The position numbers and the translations under genes are program-made. A model generated the notes under the pieces. It had not been told where the DNA came from. It searched no databases and saw only the letters and a list, made by a program, of their open reading frames with translations. This document shows positions 1 through 10,665 of a stretch of 64,000 nt of DNA, piece by piece. How positions within the stretch are numbered: the stretch's first letter is position 1; every line of letters starts with the position of its first letter. Source of the stretch: Gymnopilus junonius (Eukaryota; Basidiomycota; Agaricomycetes; Agaricales; Galerinaceae); NCBI GenBank assembly GCA_015501075.1, contig JADNYJ010000131.1:1-64000 (forward strand), read 5' to 3'.

Positions 1-341
1 AATTGGATTCCAGAGTGCCTCTAATGCATGATCTGGGATTAAAATATCATCCTCACCATCACCATCACCATCGCATGTCATAGGAGATGATGCCCAAGAA
101 GCAGAACTTCCAGACAGGAGAGACCCATCAGCATTCTCGACATACTGAGTACCATTCTTTGCATTCTGAAGAATTCGACTGGTTCTTGAGGCCTTGCCAA
201 CTGCTTGAGGCAAGGACCCCATTTAGTCATATCTCTGGGCATCACTATAGCACTTTGAAATACAGGATTAGATCAAAAATTGGGAATACAATTGAAAGGC
301 TTACTTGAATGTGATAGAATCGAAGAATTTATCTGACTTCA
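1..341. other. No gene recognised; short CACCAT repeat
   Basis: I see no supported gene here. Positions 54-71 hold three CACCAT hexamers. A short plus-strand open frame at 87-308 has no recognisable domain and is probably chance. The segment lies downstream of the minus-strand gene that ends at 342. Confidence 0.5.
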
Positions 342-895
342 CTAAATTGCTAGCAAGAAGGTTGGGAAGAGTTGCTCCTCAAGTAGAAGAGTCATTGAGA
401 ACATGGTCTTGAATCGTACATCAAACTGTTCACGAAGCATTGAGATTGCCGGTATAAGATCTTCAATGACAGCTTTGCCTACTTCCTCTGTCTCTCCTAT
501 AGAAGGGTAAGTATAGAAGGGTAAGTAAAGAGTAAGAAACAGAGCAGATTCCAAGGCCTACCTTCAAGCGGTCTTCTGATTGCATGGTGGAGGCGTAGAA
601 TCATATCCATTGCTATACATCTGATCTTGGTCTTCATGCCAGCAGCCGCCAAGATCACCAGTAGATAAACAGAACCTTGAATGGAATCCAATTCAATCAT
701 CCCAGCTTTTACAAGGTTGGACAGAAGAAAACCACCAGCACCGGCCAACAAGCAGAATTTCCCTCCATCATCTATATATCTTGCAAGGGTTGATTCACTA
801 TAACCAGTTACAAGATGCTTCAAGACATCGGTCTTGTGTTCCCCCATATAATGGGCAATTCTAAGGCCATGTAAATGTAAACAAAGCATGCCCAA
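342..895 (-). CDS. C-terminal exons of an unidentified host gene
   Basis: Two minus-strand exons, 562 to about 895 and 342-496, join in phase across a 65-nt intron (497-561) with a GT donor and a TAG acceptor. The reading frame continues to a stop at 342. The encoded tail is mixed hydrophobic and helical and ends LLEEQLFPTFLLAI. I recognise no domain. Upstream, in the same orientation, another coding stretch reads through about 960-1110 with an in-frame TGA near 975, so the gene may already be a pseudogene. It is probably the 3' end of the minus-strand gene whose earlier exons lie at 1118-1780, 2102-2500 and 10098-10310; that linkage is inferred from orientation and spacing only. No function is assigned. 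Confidence 0.4.
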
Positions 896-1117
896 AAGAA
901 GGAAAAACCACTCACTGAATCAATAATAGACAAAATTGAATGCAGCAAAGCATATAGACGAATTCAGTCACTGCAGTGGCCTGCTCTGCATAGTAACATC
1001 GTGGCCAAATTTGCAAGGCTGTCAAACATCATGACCTGAGCACGATTCCTTGTTGCTGGCAGCTGAGATCTCTCCTTCTCGATTGCTTCAAGGTCTGAAA
1101 TTCCTCCAGCAAAGAAA

Positions 1118-1780
1118 TTACATCTCCTGAAGCCCTCTCCTCAGAAGCTGACAAGCAGCTTGGCCTACCAATGCTGCAGCCAACATCATATGGCTCGCCT
1201 GGTTTGATAACAGCTGTTGTTCAGCTGATGAGTCTGTATCGCCCTGAGCTTCCCAATTGTACATTTGGAATGTCTCTTCCTTGTCTTGGTCTTCTGGTTC
1301 AACATCGAAGTTTTCATAATTCTGGGGGCATGAGGTATCTGTTCTGGCACCCCTTGTTTGTGAGCAACGACAGCGATGACCACCTTGACCTCGACCTCGA
1401 CCTTGACCTCGGCCGATCCCTTGATCTTTTGCTGGACTACGGCCTCGCTCTTGGGCTTGACCTTGTTCACCATCCTGATCATCAAAGACTCTCTCTTGAT
1501 CAAGTTCCCCACCCTGACCTTCACCTCCCACCGTTGCTTCTATATCTCCAGGAAGAGCACCTGGTTGACTTTCAGCCTCAGCGATCATCAGTCCATCTCC
1601 CTCACTGTGGACTTCTTCAACTGCTGGGCCTTCTGGTTGGCTCATGTCCATGTTCCCGTGGTCAGTGTCTCCGTCCTGTATCGCATCCAGTCCCCAAATC
1701 CCAGTATGTGACTGTAAGGCTGTTGAGTCATCAAAGAGCTCTGAAAAGGCTGGTGTGGGTGTTGGAGGTGCGTCCTCCAC
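1118..1780 (-). CDS. Acidic/Gly-Arg-Gln-rich internal exon, unidentified host gene
   Basis: An open minus-strand frame of about 220 codons. Its first part is acidic with many Asp, Glu and Ser residues. A low-complexity stretch follows around residues 110-135, rich in Gly, Arg and Gln with GRGQGRGRGQG-type repeats. The C-terminal part is Gln/Ala-rich and ends LLRRGLQEM. The plus strand is also open over this interval, but its product is a His/Asp/Leu-rich mirror of the low-complexity repeat, so I favour the minus strand, which matches the neighbouring minus exons. The low-complexity, disordered character suggests a nuclear or scaffolding protein, but nothing here proves it. Whether the first Met is a true start or an internal residue cannot be decided. 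Confidence 0.35.
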   Translation of the reverse strand: MEDAPPTPTPAFSELFDDSTALQSHTGIWGLDAIQDGDTDHGNMDMSQPEGPAVEEVHSEGDGLMIAEAESQPGALPGDIEATVGGEGQGGELDQERVFDDQDGEQGQAQERGRSPAKDQGIGRGQGRGRGQGGHRCRCSQTRGARTDTSCPQNYENFDVEPEDQDKEETFQMYNWEAQGDTDSSAEQQLLSNQASHMMLAAALVGQAACQLLRRGLQEM

Positions 1781-2101
1781 TAACGATCCAAATGACCTGT
1801 GAAATTTCGAAGATCCAGGAGGTCAGCACTGCGGACGATTCTCTGGACCAGATATTGTAATTCCTTCCCATTAAAGCTGACTGTCGGCCATGAGGTAATC
1901 GGTCAGTAGGCGAATGCCAATCTTGGCTGGGAGATCCATCTTGGCCATCAACTAGTCAGGTGTAGCTTCTTTGGCATGTGAGAGAATGCCTGTCTGCCCA
2001 TAGTGATAACGGACTAGTGCTACATGAACGAGAGGTGTTAGACCTAGTTAACTATGCAATATTTAGTTCAGGATCAACCCACAAAGTCATCTTTCACGTA
2101 C

Positions 2102-2500
2102 CCAAGTTTGAGTGAATAAGTCTGCTTTTCCCCAATTTGATCTCTCCTGAAATAAAGATGGTCCCAAGGATGGCCAACCCCGCATTGCATCATCCACCCC
2201 AAAAGGATTCAGATTATCATCTGAAGGTGGCCATGTGGATGCCGGGGATGAGGGTGGTATACCATATGGAGAAGACAAGAGAAGATCGACATTTATATCC
2301 ATAGCTGAAAATGGACTGGACATGGCTGGTCTGAACGTCACCATAGATGTATAGTTCTGGCAGCTGGGAGTCACGGGAGTTGTATGAGTCAGTGTCCTAG
2401 AAATATTAGGACCTCCGAGATGGCCTGAGCGAGGAGGAGTTGGTATCAGGTTCACAGGCACATTGCTTAGGCCTGGTGGATGAGAGAAAGCAATTGCAGA
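2102..2500 (-). CDS. Second exon (3' part) of a LINE-split host gene
   Basis: The minus frame runs from the LINE junction at 2500 to a GT donor at 2101-2100, a whole number of codons counted from 2461. The product is rich in Pro, Ser and Thr (for example PPRSGHLGGP and SPYGIPPSSP) with no recognised domain. The frame continues, after removal of LINE block A and one copy of AGCAATTGCAGA, into the minus exon at 10098-10109. The host exon was therefore open through the insertion site before the LINE arrived. The next exon probably starts at 2051 after an acceptor ATAG. The following frame contains an in-frame TGA, so exon limits downstream are uncertain. Confidence 0.5.
2489..2500. repeat. Left target-site duplication of LINE block A
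   Basis: AGCAATTGCAGA is present here and again at 10086-10097, immediately after the poly(A) tail of the outer plus-strand LINE. The 12-bp match (14 if the preceding A residues are counted) is the target-site duplication of the outer insertion. Confidence 0.85.
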
Positions 2501-4917
2501 CGCCTAAGGCATTCAGACCAATAGTACTCCTGAACACCCTTGGCAAGTTGGTTGAAAAGATGCTTTCCAACCGTATTCAATTCGATGCTGTTAAGCACAA
2601 TATTTTTCATCCTAACCAACTCAGCAGAGTGCGGCAACGCTCCACTGAGGATGCAGGCTTGCTCCTCACGCACCTGGTGCATGCAGGGTGGGCTTGCGGC
2701 TTAAAGACCAGTGTCATCGCCTTTGACGTGGCACAGTTCTTCCCCTTTTTTTTTTTTTTTAAATCAAAGATTTATATACCGGTGCGCAAAAGCAGTCCAG
2801 TCGCAGATATACATACACCCAAGTAATCTACCATTAAACTATGCCTAGTGTGAGACTGGCTGTCGCGGGCCAATTTAGGACCACAAACAGTGGGCCCGTA
2901 CTCTCGTTGATGCCCTGACTGAAGGGAGGGGTCCAACAAAGTAATGGGAGGGCACTGGAAGGGGGCCTGCCAGCCAAACCCGACAGCCCAGGATGCACGC
3001 GTACTGTGTTAGCCACTGAAGGCAGACCATTTTGGGTTGCCAAAGCAGGGGGCCACACTTGTCTGTCGATAGCACCGAAGCTCCAGAACCCAGACCCCCA
3101 CCCTCAACCCAGCAAAGCTGAAGCCTGCCAAGTATTAGGACTCTGTTCTGAGCACACCCCAAACCAACGAATCCAGCCAATGGAACAACCTACCTTGCCC
3201 AACCAAGTTATCCGACACCTTGAGGAGGGCGGTTGAAGGCGAATGCCATGGGGTTAGCCTTCAAAAAGGAAACAAGCTGATCCAGATGAACTGGATAGTC
3301 ATGACGATCATGTTGGGGACACGTTCAGAATAGGTGATCACGAGTTGCAAATCCCATGATGTAACTCAAGGAATCGCCCACCAGGATGAGCTTCTGGAGC
3401 AAAGGGCTCCAGAGGCTTGCTGACAACATGGAGCATGCCATCCACGTCCATAACAGTACCCCGCACCTTAGCACATTGAGGGGCCATCATAAAAGCAGCA
3501 GAGTGAGGGTGAGGACTCGCTCCCTTGGAAAAGGGTATGCTCAGAAGAGAGCGCACCGGGTGAGTGTCCAAGAGGGCTGCCATATGCAGAACACCTACTG
3601 CGGCAGCACGTTTCAAGACTAAGTTGATAGGGACCAGGCCAGCGAGGGCCTCGATTCCTCCTGTTGGGGAGGTGCGGAATGCACTGGAGAATTCCACCAT
3701 GTTTGGCGGGAAGCCCTGCTTCCTGAGAATCGCAATCAGCATGTCATGATTGAGGGAGGGGAAGAACTGTGCCATGTCAAAGGCAATGACACTGGTCTTT
3801 AAGCCCCGAGCCCACCCTGCACACACCAGGTGCATGAAGAGCAAACCTGCATCCTTGGTGGAGTGCTGACGCACACCGCTGAGTTGTTGATTAGGGTGAA
3901 AAATATCGTGCTTAACAGCATCGAATTGAATGCGGTTGGAAAGCATTTTCTCAACCAATTTGCCAAGGGTGTTCAGGAGTACAATAGGCCTGAACACCTT
4001 AGGCGTGGAGTATGAGGGCTTGTTCGGCTTAGGAATAATAACTGACAAGGACTCCTTGAAGTGAGTTGGCCAATACCCGACCCAGAGGCAGGCATTAGCT
4101 AACTGCACGAACACCTGAAGACAATGTTCGTCATGAATAATTGCCTTAAGGTGTGACCACTTAATATGGTCAGGACCCGGCGCTGAGTTGTTAGAGCAGG
4201 ATGCCAAGGCCTCCCTCAATTCTAACAGTGAAAAGGCGGTCCACTCATGCACTTCCATATCGGGAAGGGAGGTGAGACCACTAATGTCATACGTTCAGTC
4301 AGAGGCCGAGTTGTACATGCCATGAAGGGTGTCCCAGAGGGAGGGCATATCATGGCAGGGCTGCCCATTAAACTGGATAGCCTTGGAGGGTGGTAACTTG
4401 CGCTGCTGGATCCAGTTCATAAGATCCCAGGGGTGCTTGTTGGTAGTGGCAACTTCATTGATGTGCTCATCAAAGAACTTGTGCTTAGCAGCTTTAACAG
4501 CTTTGTGAAAGATTTTATGGTTATCACGAGAGTTATCTCACTGATAAGCATCGAAGGAATCCTCACAAGAGTTGTCCCACCAAGGACGGGAGTGAGGGGA
4601 AATACGAATCATCTTGGAATACTTTGCCAAGCATCTGAGAAAGCAGAAGCCACATCCGAAGACACAGCCTCCACCTGATCCAGGGTGACGATCGGCGCAA
4701 AGGGATCAATCCTTTGAGCTTCTCAATGATGGACAACACGAAGTCATCCAATTGATCCAGTGGCAGTGAGCGCATTGGAACAGTTGCTGCGCCAGAGCGA
4801 CGGAAATAGAGCAGGCCAGCGGAACATGGTCCGATGGCCTGCCCACAGTTCTCCTCGCCGAGTGCCTGCAGATAGCTCCTCAGTAGGTTGAACGAAGATG
4901 AGGTCGATGACCGACTC

Positions 4918-5528
4918 TCATAATGATGGGTTGCCAGGGATGTGAGTGGGACCCGGATTGACAGGGAGAGAGAGCATCAGTCCCAGCGCAGCTGCCGTGT
5001 TCAGCAGGTTATTGGCTGTCGTCCGATGATGCAGGACACCAGGGTCCCACTTATTCGAGTGACAGTTGAAGTCACCCCCCATGTAATGAAACATTGGGAG
5101 AAAGTCAGCCTGCGCAGTGAGCAGGTCGATGGCTGTGTGTTTGTCATCAGAATACACATTCAGTAAATTAATGACAGTGTCTCCGGTAAACAGAGAAACC
5201 GCCATGATGTCATGGTGATCTATAAGATCGCGACACATGGCAGGGTGCCAGGGGTTCAGCCTCGTCGAAACATAGGTCAGAACACATGGCCGGAGCCCAG
5301 TGGGGTCAGGCCAACCATAACCTTCCAATCAGGGTGGTTCAGTGCACCAATAACTGCCTCACCTTTGGGATCTCTCGAAGATGGGGCACGTCGTATCTCA
5401 TGCCAAGGTGGCTCTTGCAAGAAAATAACGTCAAAAGAGTCTTTTAGATGGTCTAGAAGTACATCGATATGACCATAGTTCTGGTTACAATTGTATGAAA
5501 TAATTCTAACATCCTCCTTTCTTCTCAT
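4918..5528 (-). pseudogene. LINE endonuclease domain (start of ORF2), nested copy
   Basis: Minus-strand frames give the N-terminal apurinic-type endonuclease of ORF2: RIISYNCNQNYGHI near 5500, FLQEPPWHEI near 5425, and MGGDFNCHSNKW near 5075. These correspond to the conserved N, E and GDFN blocks of APE-type LINE nucleases, which nick the target DNA. A frame change near 5280-5330 splits the domain. ORF1 ends just upstream, as in the better-preserved copy at 12867, where ORF1 TGA and ORF2 ATG are separated by two bases. Confidence 0.75.
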
Positions 5529-5549
5529 TATCGAGCTAGAGGAGGGATG

Positions 5550-7440
5550 TTAGATGTCAAGGTCCAGAGGTGCGTCTATCATGTACCTCGCGGTATTTGG
5601 CTACGATCCAATCGTGATCGAAGCAATGTTCCCAGAACTTGCAGTTGCATCCTGTGGCAGGGTGCTTGCCCCGACAGTTGGGGCAGGGGCCTTGTGGGGG
5701 CATGGCTCACCATGGGGTGGGGTGGTGCATACCGTCCGAGTCCAGGCGGGGCCGGTTACAGCAAGGCCAAGGGCGCGATGCTCATCAGTGGCATAGGCCC
5801 GCCACACCATGCCACAGTGATGCTGGTGGGCCCTACAATCCTTGGTGAGATGACCCCAGCGCTGGCACATGGGGACACCTCATTGGCAGCAGCTGGCTTT
5901 ACATAAAGCAGCTCGTCCTTGTAGCGAAAAGCTTTGTTGATAAGCGTCTTCACGGTTCGTCCAGTCTGGGAGTCCCAGATCTCAAAGTAGCATCGAACTT
6001 AGAGCTCTTTGCTGATTGACGTACGAGGCATGCATGCCCTGCAAAAGGAATGCCGAGAAGAGGGGGGCCCTTTCGAGCGCTCTCTCAATGTCAGCGATGG
6101 TGGTGGGAGTCCTCTGGAAGACATCTGTATAATAGGGGACATCCAAAACCTTCAGGAAGGCTTTGGACATTGGAAGTCTGACCCAAGGCATCATCTCCTT
6201 ATTAGCATCAGAGGTGCCTTGGACAACATTATAGATGGCACCCAAAGGAGCATAAGCTCATCAGTCATGGTATGTGATTGGTGTGCAGGGCCCACCCATG
6301 ATAGGTGGGCTCCACAGAAGTGATCCGAATGTCGAATCGATGAGGGCCATCATCTGGTTGATCTCATCAACCAGTGTGGTGAGTATGATGTTCATTGGTG
6401 CATGGTCATTGAACACCATGAGAACTTGGCGGCGCGTCGGGCCGCCGTAACATAGTTCAGCCCTTTAGACTTGGCTGGGGTAGAGGGTCGAGACGGGCCC
6501 TGAGAGGGTCCAGGACCGGGTCTGGGCCAGGCCTGAAGCGGCCCGGGTCCAGGTTTGTGGTGCCATTTGAGTGACTGCACATTCAAAGTAGTGATTAGTA
6601 AGTGATCCGTGGGTCGAGGACCCCGGAACTGGTGTCTGGAGTTTCGAGGCAAAGGAGTGCTTGGGATGGGAGGAGAGGGGAATGGGAGGGGCCCTGGAGG
6701 GGGCGCCCTCTGGTATTGGACCAGCTTAGCCTTTGGCTCCTCAGGGTCTGCTGGGGGGCCAGTCTGCCTTGGAGGGGCAGTCTGGGAAGATGAGGGCTCA
6801 GGAGGGGGAGCAGAGGCTTCCCCTTGAGTCTTCGCTAGGTCTCGATACATGAGGTCTGCTAGGGAACTATCAGAATTGATAAGGTTACAGACGATTGACC
6901 ATCTAAGAGATGGCAATTGTGTGCTGATGCCTGTGGCCTCCTTGGCCCAAGGGGAAGTGGTGACCGAATTCACTATCCAAGTGAACAGGCCGGCATAATC
7001 AGGGTGATCTGCCCCTGATAAAGTAGAAGGACCATTGGTCATCATAAATGAACCAATGGTCTTCAGTGACTCCGCCACAGCAACCCAGTCCCCCTCTGAT
7101 CCTGTGAGGGAAAGGGCAGTAGGCTGCAGCTCTGGAGAGGTGCTTGGGAGAGGAAAGCAAATGGTATTGTCATCCTCCCCCATGGAAACATCGGGGGACG
7201 AAGCCCTCGAAGCAATGGGAGTAGTGGCCCACGAGTGCATCGCTGACTGAGACTCAGCCTCCTCCCGCTCACGGGGAGCAGGGGTGGATGAAGCATATCT
7301 CTCTCAAATGGATCGAGAGGATGAAGAACCCTCAGGGGTTGGGGAATTGGTACTCGAAGCTCCGATGGATGGTAAACGTCCGCCAGAGGCAGAGAGGGAG
7401 GGGCGCTTGGGTGCGGACAATGATGATCACTCAGCCATCG
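5550..7440 (-). pseudogene. LINE ORF1 (gag-like), nested copy
   Basis: The 5' half is a Ser/Pro-rich region. The proline-rich central part contains PPRQTGPPADPEEP and PLPFPSPPIPS. The 3' part has Cys/His knuckles, seen as MCQRWGHLTKDC near 5870, where the better copy at 12511 reads MCQRCQHWGHLTKDC. ORF1 proteins of this type bind LINE RNA. The first codons carry a TGA where the full-length copy reads Arg, and several frameshifts are present, so this copy cannot be translated. The intact order is disordered N-terminus, proline-rich linker, then three zinc-binding motifs. Confidence 0.7.
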
Positions 7441-7558
7441 ACTTGCACTAAAGGTGCATACACACTCGAATAGCGATAAACACTATCCAAGGACCAGATC
7501 GTGGGTTGTTGAACAAAGTTGCGGCATTGTGAGTATATCAACATTTTGCGATGATGGT

Positions 7559-9607
7559 GTGCTGATTGCGATTCTCAGGAAGCAGGGCTTCCCTCCTAAT
7601 GTGGTGGAATTCTTTTCATCATACCTGGTTGGCCGTTCCACATCTTACGCCTGGAACGGTTTTCAATCTGACCCCCAGCAAGCTGATGTCGGGGTGGGGC
7701 AGGGCTCTGCTTTGTCCCCAGTTCTCTTGGCACTCTTCCTCGCACCAGTGCTGAAGCTTTTCATGCAGAACGCGTTAGTCTCTGACACCACTCTGCTTTC
7801 TTATGTCGATGATGGCACACTTATTGTGCAGTCAAAGACTCTCGATGCCAACTGCATAGCCCTGAAAAGGGCCTATGCAGTTATCTTCAAACTCTTCACA
7901 AAGTTCGCCCTCGCTCTTGAGCACGACAAGACGGAGTTATTCCATTTTGATTGTTCTCATTCTGAGTTCAATCCATCCATGGATCTAGGGTATGCTCCCT
8001 ACACTCAGGACAAACGTCTGACGCCCAAGCCGTTCTGGTGGTACTTGGGTTTCTTCTTTGACTGGAAATTGACATTCCACGAGCATGTCCGGTACTATTC
8101 TACCAAGTCCTTCACCACCATTAAGGAGATGAGGATGCTTGGTAACTCATCTAGGGGGCTCACGCCCATGCAAAAGCATCTGCTTTACAGGTCTTGTGTG
8201 TTGCCTATTGCAACATATGGCCTCCGACTGTGGTTCTTCCAGGGCGCTAAGTGCCAGGGGACCATCAAACTACTGACCAGCATGCAGAGGCATGCTGCAC
8301 TCTGGATTACTGGTGCATTCCACACCTCCCCTACGGGGGGGATCGAAGCCCTTGCTGGCCTGGTCCCCATCCACTTAGTCTTGAAACATGCTGCCACAGT
8401 AGGTGTTCTGCATATGGCAGCCCTCTCGGACACTCGTCCAGTGTGCTCCCTTTTAAGCACACCCTTTTCCAAAGGGGCAAGTCCTCACCCTCGCTCTGCT
8501 GCTTTTATGATGGCCCCACAATGCGCTAAGGTGTGGGGTACTGTTATGGACGTTGATGACATGCTCCATGTTGTCAGTGAGCCTCTGGAGCCCTTTGCTC
8601 CAGAAGCTCATCCTGGTGGGCGATTCCTTGAGTTGCATCAGGGAATTCACTTTGATATTACTCCAGCACCCAAGGATAAAGTTGGGCTCAGGCGTGAATG
8701 GTTGGACTGCTTCTGGGAAGCCTCGAAGCAGGAACCATCTACTCTGGTCTGTGTCGGCGACGGGAGTCGCCCCACTGACCTGAACAAGCAGGCTATTGCA
8801 GCTTTGCTTGTCTTTCGCCAAGGTATTGAGGTACATTCATCTCGTTACATGGCTGGGAGTGCTCTGGCAGAGGATGCTGAGCTTTACTCTCTATGTACTG
8901 CAATTGTCCGGGCCTGTGCCATGGATAATTGTGACTACATTGTTATCATGTCGGACTCCACTAAGGCTTTGGGGAGTCTACTTGATGCCTCCATGCATTC
9001 CGGCCAAGCTCATTCCTTGGCCGTGATCTGCACCCTTACAGAGTGGTGGCCCAGAGGTCCTGGCCGCCACATCTCCCTTCATTATGTCCCATCTTCTTTG
9101 AAGTGGGGCATACACTACCAAGCTCATCTCCTGGTGACTGAGCTCTCAGTAACTGTGGGGCCTAACATGCCACACTCACTTGCCTCGCTGCATAAAGCAG
9201 CTGACGATAATCTTGGGGAGGGCTGGAAAGAGCTGTTCCAGCAGCCTTTGTACTCAGGGTGACAATTCTTGTCACTCACCGACCTCGACGGGGGTCTACT
9301 CGAACCACAGGCCAAACGAGGTGGCCCCTGGCTTCAGTATGCAGGCAGTGACTTGACTCTCTTTATGAGGGTCTCTCGTGCCATCACCAACCATGCTCCC
9401 ATTGGGGAGTATTATTCCCGATTCAACATCCCTGAATCTACTAGTTGCGAGTGTGGCTACCATACCCAAACTCGTGACCACTTATTCCGGATGTGTCCCC
9501 AACATGACCGTCATGACTATCCAGTTCATCTGGATCAGCTCATCTCCTTTTTGAAAGCTAACCCTACAGTGTTCGCTTTCAACCGCCCTCCTCGAGGTGT
9601 CAGATAA
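7559..9607 (+). pseudogene. LINE ORF2 3' half: RT palm to RNase H to CCHC
   Basis: A long plus frame covers RT motifs GVGQGSALSPVL (about 7692), SYVDDGTLIV (about 7800, the catalytic YVDD-type box) and KPFWWYLGFFFD. It then covers an RNase H region with DGSRPTD (about 8760), the acidic residue in AEDAELYSL and the Asp in IVIMSDSTKAL. The last part, after the TGA at 9260-9262, has the CxC...H...C motif found after RNase H in Tad1/I-type LINEs. The preserved frame over about 570 codons makes this the best-preserved RT/RNase H of the window. The missing 5' half means it cannot act on its own. Confidence 0.85.
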
Positions 9608-10056
9608 CTTGGTTGGGCAAGGTAGGCATTGTTCTGTTGGCTGGATTCGGCAGTTTGGGGTGCACTCAGAACAGAGTCCTAACACTTGGCGGGCTTCGGC
9701 TTTGCTGGGTTGAGGGTGGGGGCTTTGGTTCTGGAGCTTCAGCGTTATCAACAGACCTTGTAGCCCCCTGCTTCGGCAACCCGAAATGGTCTGCCTTCAG
9801 TGGCTAACATAGTATGTGCGCATCCTGGGCTGTCAGGTTTGGCTGGTGGGCCCCCTTCTGGTGCCCTTCCATTACTTTGTTGGACCCCTCCCTTCGGTTG
9901 GGGCATCAATGAGAGTCCGGGCCTACTGTTTTGTGGTCCTAAGTTGGCCCGCGAGAGCCAGTCTCGCACTAGGCATAGTTTAATGGTAGATTACTTTGGG
10001 TGTATGTATATCTGTGACCAGACTGCTTTTGCGCACCAGTATATAAATCCTTGATT
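9608..10056 (+). other. LINE 3' untranslated region (outer copy)
   Basis: About 450 bp between the ORF2 stop and the poly(A). It is repeated in five other places: 2761-3240, 10700-11150, 16650-17100, 17185-17640 and 30740-31190, plus the fragment at 25034. The last 90 bases contain TAGTTTAATGGTAGA, which resembles a tRNA D-arm/A box. The element ends CTTGATTT followed by A residues. Confidence 0.75.
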
Positions 10057-10097
10057 TAAAAAAAAAAAAAAACAAAAACAAAAAAAGCAATTGCAGA

Positions 10098-10310
10098 ACC
10101 CAGTGTTGCCTAAATTAAGCAGGATGTAAGCCACCAAAGAGTTTGGTCTGTATTATAGAAAATACATACCAATTGTGAAGAGACTGGCAGACATTGCAAG
10201 AAGTCCTCAGTCCATTGCACAAGTGACAGAAAGTGAGAAGGGATATTTTGGTCATTAGAGCACACATATTGCATGAACTCTACAAGTTCTGTGTATGTTG
10301 GTGGATGCAT
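10098..10310 (-). CDS. 5' exons of the LINE-split host gene
   Basis: A minus-strand start ATG at 10310 opens a frame beginning MHPPTYTELVEFMQYV. It runs to a GT donor at 10169, crosses a 60-nt intron (10169-10110, ending TTTAG), and resumes at 10109 in the same phase. Twelve bases later the exon meets the LINE target duplication and continues at 2500 on the far side of block A. I recognise no domain in the roughly 47-residue first exon. Choice of start: the next upstream ATG (10317) is out of frame. The gene is inactivated by the 7.6-kb insertion. Confidence 0.5.
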
Positions 10311-10382
10311 GGTGCATTGGTGTGGAGAAGGGACTCTGAAATGATGATGGCAGGAGGAAAGGCATGAGAAGCCAGATGCTGA

Positions 10383-10665
10383 GCACCTCTGAATGAACTT
10401 GTTCCGCTCCGCTACTTCAAAGCAAAGACTTTGGTCAGAATGCTCAATGACGATGAAGTTGAGATTACGCACATCAATGGTGTACCTTGCCATGGTAATC
10501 TGAACAGTACATTGCCAGCTATTATGTCTGGTGCCCCCGTCGCTCCTGGTGCACCTACGTCCCACCTCACTGCGCTTGCTACCTCTGAGCCTGACATCAT
10601 CTGTCTCGGCAGTCAACCACCTACTGGAGTCCTTTTCCCAAACAGAAAACCAGTTGCAGACCAAC
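10383..10665 (+). pseudogene. Plus-strand host coding fragment truncated by LINE block B
   Basis: A plus frame, open from 10383 with its first ATG at 10431, shows codon-like composition (many G-N-T/C codons) and encodes an Ala/Pro/Thr-rich stretch including GAPVAPGAPTSH and PDIICLGSQPPTG. It ends abruptly at the poly(T) of LINE block B. The minus strand is also partly open, but its frame is less codon-like here. If real, this gene was divergent from the minus-strand gene starting at 10310, with about 70-120 bp between them. No domain is recognised and no continuation is found beyond the LINE block at 18664. Confidence 0.35.

Larger units (their letters stand above)
2746..7558 (-). mobile_element. 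Nested minus-strand LINE with internal deletions
   Basis: The poly(T) run at 2746-2760 is the 3' tail of a minus-strand copy inserted into the outer LINE. It contains, from its 5' end at about 7558, ORF1 (about 7240-5550) with proline-rich and zinc-knuckle parts, the endonuclease (about 5528-4918), RT fragments (4258-3338) and the 3' UTR. It is about 4.8 kb against 6.4 kb for the full-length copy at 30712-37114. Two segments are missing: most of the RT palm and thumb (junction near 3690) and the RNase H domain (junction near 3345). The 5' end lacks only about 20 nt. No target duplication is visible, so the target bases were deleted rather than duplicated. Confidence 0.82.
2501..10085 (+). mobile_element. 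LINE block A: 5'-truncated plus-strand Tad1-like LINE, interrupted
   Basis: The outer element is present in two parts, 2501-2745 and about 7559-10085. It begins inside the reverse transcriptase (FRPIVLLNTLGKLVEKML) and ends in a poly(A)-rich tail at about 10057-10085. The target duplication AGCAATTGCAGA flanks the whole block. The second part keeps an open frame from the RT palm (SYVDDGTLIV) through the RNase H region to a TGA at 9260-9262, where other copies read Arg. The frame then continues to 9607 and includes the C-terminal CCHC-like motif CECGYHTQTRDHLFRMC. A nested minus-strand LINE sits between the two parts and has removed about a dozen target bases. The 5' truncation and poly(A) tail are typical of target-primed reverse transcription. 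Confidence 0.88.

Noticed and set aside
1171..1860. Long plus-strand open frame rich in Leu/Asp/His
   Set aside because: It mirrors the low-complexity minus-strand exon. The repeated DLDLDLDL pattern is the complement of the Gly/Arg/Gln repeat, and neighbouring exons are on the minus strand.
2501..7558. Twin-priming inversion of a single LINE in block A
   Set aside because: The inverted part has its own 3' UTR and poly(T) and its own 5' end, so it is a second element nested in the first.
9955..10056. A true tRNA gene at the LINE 3' end
   Set aside because: There is no acceptor-stem pairing, anticodon arm or proper B box; only the D-arm-like motif is present.
10412..10664. Continuation of the WD40 gene on the minus strand left of LINE block B
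   Set aside because: No GH...WD pattern can be read in a consistent frame, and the plus strand shows better codon structure there.
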